Positions 34,664 through 43,481 of a stretch of DNA of 64,000 nucleotides are shown here, piece after piece. The stretch is from the NCBI RefSeq assembly GCF_002215035.1, contig NZ_NKFP01000001.1:741501-805500 (forward strand), given 5' to 3'. The stretch comes from Leptolyngbya ohadii IS1. Lineage in GTDB: Bacteria; Cyanobacteriota; Cyanobacteriia; Elainellales; Elainellaceae. The notes below the pieces were generated by a model. That model ran no database searches, was not told where the DNA came from, and saw only the letters and a program-made list of their open reading frames with translations. Position 1 is the stretch's first letter. Each line of letters opens with the position of its first letter. The translations under genes were made by a program, and so were the position numbers.

Positions 34664-35344
34664 ATGCAATATCTTTCACAGGACTTAATCCTGCTTGCAC
34701 TCAATCCCCAAACGGGGAAAACTCGCTTCTCTTGGTACGCAGCACTCGAATATGGCTTGGTCGGTTCTTTGTTACTAGACTTAGTCCTGCGAGGCAAACT
34801 TGAGATCGACAGCGACAATCGCGTGATCGCTGCGATTAGCGCTTTGCGCAACTCCGCAGGAACCGCAGGCAACACAGGCGATGAATTCTTAGATCGCCAC
34901 CTCAATGAGGTTCTGGCATCGTCTCGACCTCGAACTGCAAGGTTCTGGGTAACTCGTTGGAGACGAAGATACAGATGGTTTCAGCCGATTGTGTTGCAGA
35001 ACTTAGTTGATTTAGGGATTTTGCAACGACAAGAGCAACGCATTCTTGGACTGTTCCCAACGCAGCGATATTTTCTCACCGATGAATCCATTCAACGCGA
35101 GATTGTCCAGCAAGTTCGTGCAGCCGTTTTAGAAGGCACTGGACTGGATTCTCGCATGGCAGCGCTGATTAGTTTGATGCAAGCCTCTCATCTGACCGAT
35201 GCGGTGTTCAGACCTGAAGAACGTCCTGAAGCGCGATCGCAAATTCAGTCGATCGCAGAAGGGGAGTTGGTTGGCAAAGCAGTTTCAAAGGCAATTTTTA
35301 CCATTCAAGCAGCCACGATTTTAGGCACAGTCAATGTCAGATGA
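34664..35344 (+). CDS. GPP34 (GOLPH3-like) family protein
   Basis: The 226-residue product starts MQYLSQDLILLALNPQTGK and has YALEYGLVGS-like, LLLDLVLRGKLEID and WFQPIVLQNLVDLGILQR segments of the GPP34 fold. Eukaryotic members bind phosphatidylinositol 4-phosphate at the Golgi; bacterial roles are not known. The stop overlaps the start of a 47-residue frame by four bases. Confidence 0.85.
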   Translation: MQYLSQDLILLALNPQTGKTRFSWYAALEYGLVGSLLLDLVLRGKLEIDSDNRVIAAISALRNSAGTAGNTGDEFLDRHLNEVLASSRPRTARFWVTRWRRRYRWFQPIVLQNLVDLGILQRQEQRILGLFPTQRYFLTDESIQREIVQQVRAAVLEGTGLDSRMAALISLMQASHLTDAVFRPEERPEARSQIQSIAEGELVGKAVSKAIFTIQAATILGTVNVR

Positions 35345-35484
35345 AATCGAACTCGCTTTTCACCCGTCTTGCCACGGAGACGCAAGCAGGAGATAGAGCA
35401 GGCAAGCCCATCGACAAGACTATCAAGAAAACGGCAGATATGTGGGCTTTTGCCGCTCACTGGACGGGGATAAAGGTGAAGTAA
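35341..35484 (+). CDS. Possible 47-residue protein coupled to the GPP34 gene
   Basis: The ATG overlaps the GPP34 stop (ATGA), a common sign of coupled translation. The product starts MKSNSLFTRLATETQ and ends WTGIKVK. It is basic and has no recognised domain. It may instead be a leftover gene fragment. Confidence 0.3.
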   Translation: MKSNSLFTRLATETQAGDRAGKPIDKTIKKTADMWAFAAHWTGIKVK

Positions 35485-35576
35485 GCGAAGCGATCGCAGA
35501 CGATTTATGACCACGGATGCGGTGGTTTTCACTCTTGAGCATCACTGCATCCATCACCCAATATCGGAGCTAAAAC

Positions 35577-36272
35577 ATGTCACGCAAAACGATCGCTACC
35601 AAAGACCAGTCTCCACAACAACCACTTACTCCCAGTGTCAAACATCCGCTTCGGCGATTTCTTCGCAAACCCTTTCAGATCATTGGCACTAATTTTCGCG
35701 CCTACCTCACCATCAACGCCATTGTGTATGGCTTAGTCATCATCGGGTTGGTAGCGGCGATGGTCTTCCCCAACCTGAACGCAACTCAGGTAGCCATCCA
35801 GGAAGACAACGGAACGGCGGATCTTGTCCGATCGCTATTCAATAACCCCTGGCTTTTTGCGCTGACTATCCTGGGAGTCAACCTCACGACCGGCACGCTG
35901 TGGATCGTGCTCCCTTCGCTGATCGTTCCCTTCGCTGGCATCGCCATATTTGCGTATAAGACGTTCACTCTCGGCTTAGCTATGGCTCCAACTACCAAGA
36001 TTATGGCGGTGGCACTGATCCCGCACTCGCTGACGATACTCATCGAATTCCAGGCTTACGCCCTCCTGATGTTTGGCGCATACATCCTGGGTCGGTCTTG
36101 GGTTCGCCCCGCAACCATCGGCACTCGGAACCATCGTCAGGGTTACGTTCGTGGGCTGCAACAGCTCGGTTGGCTGAGTCTGTCCACGCTCCCACTGTTC
36201 ATCGTCGGCGCGATCTGGGAGGCGTTCTCGCTCCGCTACCTGGTTCATCCGCTGACCCAATGGTTATTGTAG
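35577..36272 (+). CDS. SpoIIM-like multi-pass membrane protein
   Basis: The 231-residue product has a basic N-terminus and about five hydrophobic segments. IPHSLTILIEFQAYALLMFGAYILG resembles the PHG...E core of stage II sporulation protein M relatives, and NNPWLFALTILGVNLTTG the NN.. region. Non-sporulating bacteria carry such proteins with unknown roles. Assignment to SpoIIM is tentative. Confidence 0.55.
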   Translation: MSRKTIATKDQSPQQPLTPSVKHPLRRFLRKPFQIIGTNFRAYLTINAIVYGLVIIGLVAAMVFPNLNATQVAIQEDNGTADLVRSLFNNPWLFALTILGVNLTTGTLWIVLPSLIVPFAGIAIFAYKTFTLGLAMAPTTKIMAVALIPHSLTILIEFQAYALLMFGAYILGRSWVRPATIGTRNHRQGYVRGLQQLGWLSLSTLPLFIVGAIWEAFSLRYLVHPLTQWLL

Positions 36273-36297
36273 CCAGTAGGGTGAGTACTGCCCACAA

Positions 36298-36348
36298 AAC
36301 CTTACTGGACAATCGCTAGTGATTGATGGTGGATACACAGCGAACTGA
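36298..36348 (+). pseudogene. 3' tail of a classical SDR gene
   Basis: The frame reads NLTGQSLVIDGGYTAN then stop, the standard end of classical SDRs (TGxxLxVDGGY). Nothing of the rest of the gene is upstream, where the SpoIIM-like gene and a hairpin (CCAGTAGGG ... CCTTACTGG, 36274-36309) lie. It is a small leftover of a deleted SDR. Confidence 0.6.
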
Positions 36349-36458
36349 AGACCATCAAGCTAGTCGTTTTTGGACAATTGCAACTCGTCGAATATTTGTT
36401 TCAAAACCTTCTGCTGTGTAGAGCAGAAGAATGCTCAAAATCTAATCAGGAGATTCAA

Positions 36459-37343
36459 ATGATCCTAGTAACGGGCGCAACTGGAAATAACGGGCTGGAG
36501 ATACTCAAGCGTCTCGCCTCGCAAAACGTTCAGGTTCGCGCGATGGTGCGTGATCGAGATCGAGCCAGGGCAATTGCAGATTTGGGCATCGAAATGGTCG
36601 AGGCTGATTTCGATCGCCCTGAAACACTGCCCTCTGCCCTGGCAGGAGTCGATCGAGCCTTTCTCGTCACCAACTCAACAGAACACGCCGAAGCACAACA
36701 ACTTGCGTTTGTCGAAGCAGCAAAACAAAGCGGTGTCAAGCACATCGTTAAACTGTCGCAGTTCGCCGCCAATGCTGACTCCCCCGTGCGTTTTTTGCGC
36801 TACCATGCGGCTGTCGAATCGGCGATCCAAGCAACCCAGATGGCGTATACGTTTCTGCGCCCCAATCTGTTTATGCAGGGCTTGTTAAACTTCCGATCGT
36901 TGATCGTTGAGCAAAACACCTTTTACGCTGCGATCGGTGATGCGAAGGTGAGCGTAGTAGATGTCCGCGATATTGCTGACGTTGCTGTCGCTGCTCTGAC
37001 CGAAGCTGGGCATGAAGGAAAGATTTACGATCTTACGGGTTCGCAGGCGCTAACACATACCGAGATGGCAGAATATCTCTCGGCTGCCCTAAAGCGTCAG
37101 ATTGCGTTTGTCGATATTCCACCCGAACAGATGCGGGAAGCAATGGTTGGCTTTGGAATGCCAGATTGGCAAGCCGATGGACTAATTGAAGATTACGCCC
37201 ATTATCGACGCAATGAGGCAGCAGCGATCGCTTTAGGGATAGAGGATGTGACTGGTAAAGCACCGCGTCAGTTTAAGGACTTTGCTCGCGATTATGTAAC
37301 AGCATTTAGGACTTGTCAAGAAATAAGCTTGATAAGTCAGTGA
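36459..37343 (+). CDS. NmrA-like NAD(P)-binding protein (QOR2-type atypical SDR)
   Basis: From the ATG at 36459 (AGGAG 6 bases before) the product has 294 residues: ILVTGATGNNGLEILKRL (NAD(P) site), AMVRDRDRA, KLSQFAANADSPV, and FLRPNLFMQGL. This is the SDR_a5 / NAD(P)H quinone reductase 2-like group, which senses or uses NADPH. The C-terminal AFRTCQEISLISQ tail seems unusual and may come from sequence changes near the IS that follows. Confidence 0.87.
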   Translation: MILVTGATGNNGLEILKRLASQNVQVRAMVRDRDRARAIADLGIEMVEADFDRPETLPSALAGVDRAFLVTNSTEHAEAQQLAFVEAAKQSGVKHIVKLSQFAANADSPVRFLRYHAAVESAIQATQMAYTFLRPNLFMQGLLNFRSLIVEQNTFYAAIGDAKVSVVDVRDIADVAVAALTEAGHEGKIYDLTGSQALTHTEMAEYLSAALKRQIAFVDIPPEQMREAMVGFGMPDWQADGLIEDYAHYRRNEAAAIALGIEDVTGKAPRQFKDFARDYVTAFRTCQEISLISQ

Positions 37344-37454
37344 TTAGTTTGAGCTTGGTGTAATTGTGTAGTTCCATTCTCCGTGAAAGTAGTGCGGAGT
37401 GATGTGTATCGTTGAGAAATTTTCGTCCGAAACTTTGACTTGTATAGGGTACAC

Positions 37455-38527
37455 CTGAGTACAGGACAAAAGGTTGCAAAGGGTGAGGAGGAGAGGGTTT
37501 CATGAGAATTACCACATTCTTTAACCACAAAACCCTCATGAATCAGGTTACTCTACTTCGTCATGCTTTGCGTCCTCATTTGGCTTGGCACGGTGCGGGA
37601 CTGAGCTTTGTCGCTGCTTTTCTCATCGCCCTGCTGCGAGTCAAAACCGTCAACTTTGCCGAGCTAGCGACCGCTTTTAGCGGTGAGGCTCAGACCGATT
37701 CCCACTACAAACGCCTACAACGCTTCTTCCGAGATTACGAACTCAACTATGCTGAACTCGCTCAAGCCGTGGTCAACCTAATGGCAATCCCCGAACCCTG
37801 GACCCTATCGCTTGACCGCACCGAGTGGCAATTCGGCAATTGTGTGTTCAACATCCTGATGCTGGGAGTCGTGCATGAGGGGGTTGCCTTTCCGGTCGTG
37901 TGGTGTTGGTTGGACAAACGGGGTAATTCCAATCGGGATGAACGCATCGCCCTGTTCAATCAGTTTTTAGAGCGGTTTGGGGAGCGGGAGTTAGCTTGCT
38001 TGACGGCAGACCGAGAGTTTGTGGGCAAGGACTGGTTTGAGTATCTGCTGAGCCACCCCTTGACCCCGTTTCGGATTCGGATTCGCGAGAATTATAAGCT
38101 GAGCAATGGTTCCACCTGCCAAAAAGCGAAAGTTTTATTTGCGGATTTGGCAGTGGGACAAACGAAGATACTGCGGCACAAGCGACGGTTGTGGGGTCAT
38201 TGGGTTTATATTGCTGCGGTGCGGTTCGAAGACAACTCCCTCCTGATTGTGGCAACGCCAAGCGCACCCAAGTCTGCAATCTCTGATTACGCTAAACGCT
38301 GGTCAATTGAAACGCTATTTGGCATCTTCAAAACCCGTGGATTTTGCCTAGAATCGACGCATCTGACTGAGCCTGAGGAGCACAAGCCTTTGAGGATCAA
38401 AAAGCATGGACGCAGAGCCAAAAGCATCTTCCGCTACAGGTTCGACCACCTCCGCTGCATCGTTCTCAACCTAGACCACAAGATGAATGATTTCAGCCAC
38501 GCTCTACAACTTTTGTCCTGTACTTAG
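37455..38527 (+). mobile_element. IS4-family insertion sequence
   Basis: CTGAGTACAGGACAAAAGG at 37455 matches, inverted, the end at 38505-38527 (…TTTTGTCCTGTACTTAG). The element is about 1.07 kb with one transposase, whose stop codon lies in the right repeat. Just outside the right tip the last 13 bases, GTCCTGTACTTAG, are duplicated in tandem (38528-38540). No target duplication could be confirmed. Confidence 0.78.
37502..38527 (+). CDS. IS4-family transposase
   Basis: The 341-residue product has the IS4 DDE core: TLSLDRTEWQFG (first Asp), CLTADREFVGKDWF (second Asp) and a YREK-like segment YAKRWSIETLFGIFKTRGF (Glu). The N-terminal part (HYKRLQRFFRDYE) fits the same group. A second ATG 12 codons downstream (MNQVTLL) could be the real start. 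The frame is intact. Confidence 0.88.
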   Translation: MRITTFFNHKTLMNQVTLLRHALRPHLAWHGAGLSFVAAFLIALLRVKTVNFAELATAFSGEAQTDSHYKRLQRFFRDYELNYAELAQAVVNLMAIPEPWTLSLDRTEWQFGNCVFNILMLGVVHEGVAFPVVWCWLDKRGNSNRDERIALFNQFLERFGERELACLTADREFVGKDWFEYLLSHPLTPFRIRIRENYKLSNGSTCQKAKVLFADLAVGQTKILRHKRRLWGHWVYIAAVRFEDNSLLIVATPSAPKSAISDYAKRWSIETLFGIFKTRGFCLESTHLTEPEEHKPLRIKKHGRRAKSIFRYRFDHLRCIVLNLDHKMNDFSHALQLLSCT

Positions 38528-38536
38528 GTCCTGTAC

Positions 38537-38918
38537 TTAGATTTACTGTACAAGCTTTATCAGAGTTACCAGCAGGACAAAACAGTTGAAATGCAGAAGA
38601 CGTTAGAGAAGACTCGACAAGAGCTGAAAAGCTACTATCAGAAGGTGATTAAGGATCGATTTGCTGAGAAGCTGGCACGAGAGCTAAAGTCTTCTTTCGG
38701 AGAGGAGATAAGTCGATTTGAAAAAAATCAAAGTACACTGCGATGCTTCAGTTCCCACAGCAACTTGCTCAAGTGATTACATGCAGGGCTGTAAATCTCG
38801 TCTAGAGGGTTATCGGGAACAGTTGAAATGGCTAGAAAGCAAACTCAGAGACCTCCAGAAATTCGCAGGAATTTTGAGAAACACTGTTCTAGAAGTGACC
38901 CTTTCCCAACCGAAGTGA
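38537..38918 (+). pseudogene. Broken coiled-coil protein fragment next to the IS4 element
   Basis: Right after the IS a frame without a start reads LDLLYKLYQSYQQDK, then a charged coiled coil (TRQELKSYYQKVIKDRFAEKL; GEEISRFEKN). A stretch of seven A follows, and a second frame continues with GYREQLKWLESKLRDLQKFAG to the stop at 38918. The N-terminus is gone and the frame is shifted. I do not recognise the family; a dynamin-like or structural coiled-coil tail is possible. Confidence 0.5.
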
Positions 38919-38944
38919 ATGATTAGATTTAGCCCAATTTAACT

Positions 38945-39721
38945 TTAGCGACAGCATGACCCGATTGGCAAATGAGACGATCGCTCCAAACCAACCTGTT
39001 GCAGCAAGCTCAACCAGGCATCAGCAATTTCTCGCCCCGCCGTCTGTTGATACTGGCTTCCTAGAACCGTAAGCGTGTCATACCAAATTCCTGCCTGAGC
39101 ATATGCCTCAGAATGCTGAAGCGGATCATCCGTGTTCAAAGCTTCTCTCAGACTTGCAGGAACCGCCACGCGCTGAATAGATCCTTTGATCTGGATCGGA
39201 ACATCTGGCACTTCAGGATCACAGAAGATGGATACCGTCCAGCGATAAGTTTCTCCTTCTTGTAGCGCAGGAGTCGTGGGAGACAGGCTGAAACTGCCCG
39301 GCAAAGTGGCGATCGTCGTTTGCGTCGACTCATAAACCGTGCGATCGTTACTACCGCGCAGTGTCAGTTTAATCAGTGTTCCGGCTGTCAGCCCAACTGG
39401 GGCAGTAATCCAGAGCGTCGGTCGCGCCATTGTCGTCAACCCCCAAAGCATAGAGCCGTTTCCAACTGGAACGCTGGGCACAAGTGGCGTCAAATTGGTG
39501 TAGCGATCGCACTCTGGACTGCGTGTGCCTCCTCCCTGAGGTCGGTTTCCCGGTTCGCCACGGTAGGGGGGCGGCGGCGGGACGAACTGCGGCAAAGCGA
39601 GAGCCGGACTGCTCAAAATCGTCAGCGTGAGCCAGAACGTTGTTAGCGTCAGTCGTAGAAAACGCAGCGTAAAGGGAACTGTCCTGTTCTCGATCAGGAA
39701 ATCAAGGAATTGGGAGGGCAT
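38945..39721 (-). CDS. DUF928 domain protein
   Basis: From the ATG at 39721 the product has about 258 residues: a signal peptide (LRLTLTTFWLTLTILSSPALA), a Pro-rich linker (PPPPPYRG), then the DUF928 beta domain with LTPLVP, TTMARPTLWITAP, and the C-terminal GIWYDTLTVL plus WLSLLQQVGL. In cyanobacteria DUF928 genes follow CHASE2-CHAT genes, as here. The function is unknown; export is inferred. Confidence 0.85.
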   Translation of the reverse strand: MPSQFLDFLIENRTVPFTLRFLRLTLTTFWLTLTILSSPALALPQFVPPPPPYRGEPGNRPQGGGTRSPECDRYTNLTPLVPSVPVGNGSMLWGLTTMARPTLWITAPVGLTAGTLIKLTLRGSNDRTVYESTQTTIATLPGSFSLSPTTPALQEGETYRWTVSIFCDPEVPDVPIQIKGSIQRVAVPASLREALNTDDPLQHSEAYAQAGIWYDTLTVLGSQYQQTAGREIADAWLSLLQQVGLERSSHLPIGSCCR

Positions 39722-39776
39722 AGGGGCAAGGTTTGGTAGAGGCACTCCGATGCTTTCCGTGTTTTGGTTAATTTGC

Positions 39777-41663
39777 TCATCCTTTGAAAGGCGATCGATA
39801 ATAGGATAAAACAGCGCCCAGCAATACCGCACCAGTTGCCGGAACGAGGGGAATCCATCCGCCTCCCAGCAGCAGCGTAAAGCAAAACCCGGTGATGAAC
39901 AGCAGGCAAAGGGCGATCCCGCCCAGTCGGTAGAAGGGACGACGAAATAGCCACATTAGTCCGCTGACAATGATTGCCCAGACTGCTATCCAGATTGCCT
40001 CAATCCAGGCAGACCAGACCCAGAGCTGCGGACGGCGATCGAGCACCGTACTCAGAATTTGACTGGTCATTTGAGCGTGCATAGTGACACCAGGGAGCTG
40101 TTCTTGAAAGCCACTGCCATAGGACGTGCTCCAGCGATCGCCCACACTCGGCGCATCCACCCCAATCAAAACAATCCGGTCTTTAATCGCGGCTGCATTC
40201 ACCTGTCCCACAAGTACCTGGGCAGCCGTGACCTGCTGTGCAATGTCTGCTTGTTTGGGAGCAGCGCGGTAATTCAGCAGAATTTGACCCCCGCGAGCAT
40301 CCGTAGGTTGATAGCCGCTGGTGCGGGAATGGAGCAGAGAAAACGTCACAGAACCGAGTTGCAGATCGCCTGTAGGCATGAATTGCGGTGTGATACCGAG
40401 GCTATACAGGTAGCGAAAGGCAAGCTGGGTACTGAGGGCATAGGATGCAGTGCAGGGCGAAGCCGGATTGGGACTCATAAAGAGGTGGCGGCGAACTGCC
40501 CCATCCTCATCCTGCACAAAATCGCTAAACCCCAAACGGGATTCCTCGACTTCTGGCGGCGGCAGCACTCCAGTCGGATCTGCGTCAGCATCGGGACGTT
40601 TGCAGATTGCAACTAGGCGATCGGACTGAAGGAGGGGCAGCAGTTCCGGACTGGCGGAGAAGTCACGGTATAAATCCAGACCAATCACACGCGGTTGAGC
40701 TTGCTCGATTTTTTGTAGCAGTTGGCTCAATGTGCGATCGGACAGCGATCCCTGCCGGAGTGCCTGCCCCTCGGCTTGAAGGTCGGCTTCCGTAACGCGA
40801 ATGACCAGCAATCGGGGATCGGGCAATTCAGGGGGGCGAAGCTGCATCAGGCGATCGAAGGCTGCCAGTTCGAGGGGTTGCAGCCATCCGAACCACCGCA
40901 CTGCTGCAATCAGTCCCGTTGCCAGGAGCCACCGCAGCAGAATAGTTTGCCCGTCTTTGCAGCTTAGGGGAGGCGGCGTAAAAGGCGGACTGCTACACCA
41001 ATCTGTCCAGAGCGAAGGAACCTCTGCGGGGTTTTGACAGATAACAGGCAACCAGGTAGCACAGGGAAAGGTGTCCTCCCACCCCTGCAACTGCTCCCGC
41101 GCCTGTCGAACAGAAGTGTAGAGCGATCGTCCCCCAGAAAAGGCGGCGAGAAAGGATTTGAGAAACGCCTGAGCCACAAAATCAGGGACGGGTTCGCGCA
41201 TCACAATCACTTGGGGCAGGTGCAGATCTGCTAAATCTCGCGCCAGTGCCAGTCCATCGCAGGAGTTAAAAATTGCCAGCTTCAAGCCATTGGCAATCGC
41301 CGCCCGTAACCCGTACTGAAGCTGCTCGATGGTTAGATATTCCCTGCTGTTGATCTGCATCTGTCTCTGTCCCTGACTGGAGCTATGTCCCGCAAAGAAC
41401 AGCACATCCCACTGCCCCTGCCAGAGCTGCTGGTTTAGCGTGGGGCGATCGGGTTCGACCAGAAAGGTGATTTTGCTTTGGGACAATTGCTCTAGAAAAC
41501 GACGATCGGACTCGATATCAATTTCCTCAGCATCCCCCAGAATGGCAAGAATGCGAACTTTACGACGGTTTGCCTGGGTCGCGTTCTGGAGCGATCGTCC
41601 GTAGTTGGCGGGACTGAGTGCCAACTCTGTGAGAGGGTAATCCTCTAAGAGTTTCCGCCAGAG
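39777..41663 (-). pseudogene. CHAT-CHASE2 protein gene, 5'-truncated
   Basis: The remaining frame has the tail of the pre-CHAT region (LLEDYPLTELALSPANYGR), a complete caspase-like CHAT domain (His in FFAGHSSS, Cys in FNSCDGLALA), a membrane segment, an extracellular CHASE2 sensor domain and two or three C-terminal membrane segments. Intact relatives carry about 130-150 further N-terminal residues, often ending LPWHLW before this point; here a stop codon lies just upstream of LWRKLL. The only starts left are TTG-type (41624). It may therefore be a truncated but still translated protein, or a pseudogene. An IS is 50 bp upstream. Confidence 0.75.
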
Positions 41664-41712
41664 TCAGAGTATCAGTGCGCCGAGTGCTGGTCGAGCTTGC
41701 TGCCTACTGTCC

Positions 41713-43130
41713 AGCAATTCTCAGTATGGCGATTCAACTGGTATTGGGCGGAATGTCTAGCTCTAGCCCTTCGAGCATGAAGGTGAGCAGATGATCCCAA
41801 CTGTCGAAATACATGTAACGGGTTAACGCCCGCAAGTCATCAAAAAAGGTCTTACGTGTCGGCAAGTGAGATCGCAGCAGCTTGTACTTCTGGTCGAGCA
41901 ACTCCAACAACGTGTGGAATAGCAGGGACAGGATATTCAGGGTCGCAAGCAGTGAGGAGAGGTGCTGTTTCCCGTGCCCGAAATTGTGTTCCAGATTGTA
42001 GCCCTTAGTCTTAAGCGTGTTGTTATTCTCGTTTTCGACCTTCCAACGGGTACGCCCTGCCAGAACGATCTGGGCTACGTTTTCATTGCTCAGAGAGTGA
42101 TTGGTGGCAAACGAATTCTGATACGTCACCTTGCCGTCAGGACGACTGACTGTGACCTCACACCAGTTAACCAACAAAGCATCCTCGCTATCTCTTAGAG
42201 GCACTGAGTTGAGATAGCGGTAGGTATAGGTCTCCTCAACTTTCCCGGTCCACCGCTTGGTCGTGACGGTTGGCAGAGCAATGCCTGCAAGATGCTCATA
42301 GAGGGTGGTGTGGGATTCGGGACGACACACCAGGATAAAGTTGAACTGCTGGTCTAAAAGCTGCTGGCATAAGGGCTGGCGGCAATAAAGGTCGTCCCCT
42401 AGAACAGTGACGTTCAAGCCACTCCAGCGTTGCCCCTGCTGCGCCAACCAGCGTTTCGCGGCGGCATTCTCACAGTCCTGCTTGTCATGTCCATCCTGCG
42501 GCACGATGAACTCAGGAACCAAGGGGATCACGTGGCTCTGTCCCGGACAGACGATGACCGGCGTGATAACGCTATGGAAGTAGTGAGTTTCTCCCGACTT
42601 CAGCGTGCGCTTTGAACAGTTAGCGCAGTGAATTTGGCTTGAACTGAAGTATTCGGTGCCATCCAAGGCAATCAACAGAGTATCCGCAGTAGAGCGGAAG
42701 TCCGCTAACTGCCCCTGCTGCTCTAACCCCTGCAAGATTTCCTCAAACACCGGAAACACGTGCTCAGGTGCTACCGAATCTAACAAGTCCCGGATTTGGT
42801 TGTCGCTGGGAATCTGATGGACACCAAACAGGCTTTGAGCATTGCTTTTGCCTTTGCTGCCCTCCATCATCCGCTGATATGCCAGAAATGAAGGGGTCTG
42901 GGTGAAAAACACGCTAAACGCGCTTAAAGCTGCATCTTCCATTCCATAGCGAGTATTCTTGCCAGTCCGTTTGTCCGGTAGCGAGGACAGTCGCTGGCGA
43001 AAAGAACCGACTATTATGTCAAACAACCCCCGTTCTTTCAACGGTTCTGGCTCTCTTGGCTCTCTCAGATGTCCTCACAATACAGGCATTTCCATGACTT
43101 GAACAGCTTTTCGCCAAAATGAGAATTGCT
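41713..43130 (-). mobile_element. Insertion sequence with 11-bp target duplication
   Basis: The ends are AGCAATTCTCA at 41713 and its inverse TGAGAATTGCT ending at 43130, with further similarity (TGGCGA). The flanks repeat GCCTACTGTCC directly (41702-41712 and 43131-43141). The element is 1418 bp with one transposase. The long target duplication suggests an IS4-like or ISNCY-type element. Confidence 0.88.
41734..43041 (-). CDS. DDE transposase (ISNCY/IS4-like)
   Basis: The 435-residue protein begins MKERGLFDIIVGSFRQRLSS and has LIALDGTEYFSS (first Asp), VTVLGDDLYCRQPLC (second Asp region), a zinc-like CANCSKRTLKSG, and a WKVENENNNTLKTKGYNLEH segment with the catalytic Glu. This set of motifs is typical of transposases often listed as ISNCY in cyanobacteria. 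The frame is uninterrupted. Confidence 0.82.
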   Translation of the reverse strand: MKERGLFDIIVGSFRQRLSSLPDKRTGKNTRYGMEDAALSAFSVFFTQTPSFLAYQRMMEGSKGKSNAQSLFGVHQIPSDNQIRDLLDSVAPEHVFPVFEEILQGLEQQGQLADFRSTADTLLIALDGTEYFSSSQIHCANCSKRTLKSGETHYFHSVITPVIVCPGQSHVIPLVPEFIVPQDGHDKQDCENAAAKRWLAQQGQRWSGLNVTVLGDDLYCRQPLCQQLLDQQFNFILVCRPESHTTLYEHLAGIALPTVTTKRWTGKVEETYTYRYLNSVPLRDSEDALLVNWCEVTVSRPDGKVTYQNSFATNHSLSNENVAQIVLAGRTRWKVENENNNTLKTKGYNLEHNFGHGKQHLSSLLATLNILSLLFHTLLELLDQKYKLLRSHLPTRKTFFDDLRALTRYMYFDSWDHLLTFMLEGLELDIPPNTS

Positions 43131-43481
43131 GCCTACTGTCCCTTTGCCGCCCAGTTACGTCAGATTGTGCAGCAATTAGTCTCTGCACAACCCCAGGCTT
43201 TGGGCTAATTTCTAACCCTTTGTAGGATCAGTGTGTCTACTGGCAGTTCATTTCCATTGTTTTGGTCATTCTCCATGCCGTTGGCACCCTTGTAACCCGT
43301 TCTCACCTCCAGTTTTTCCTTCCCATTCTCCAGATTACCAACCTTGCCTTCTAGGGTCACACCTCATGAATAATGCAGGCTAGGCAAAAAATCTATCTCT
43401 GGGTGGAGATACAAACTCCCCTCAAATAAGCTAACTTCCAGTGTTGAGCTATTGCGTTTGAGCTAATAGGGACAGTCGCAT
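43131..43481. other. Intergenic region after the IS
   Basis: The stretch starts with the second copy of the 11-base target duplication. Joining 41712 to 43142 restores a short plus-strand frame ending QQLVSAQPQALG at 43207, of unknown meaning. The rest holds no gene that I can support. It leads to the TTG start of the sensor kinase at 43482. Confidence 0.4.

Noticed and set aside
34390-34803. Plus-strand frame bridging the membrane-protein and GPP34 genes
   Set aside because: Runs in another phase through both genes; no start site or domain.
41693-43207. Plus-strand short gene split by the IS at 41713
   Set aside because: The restored frame is short, overlaps the CHAT region antisense, and matches no family; kept only as a remark.
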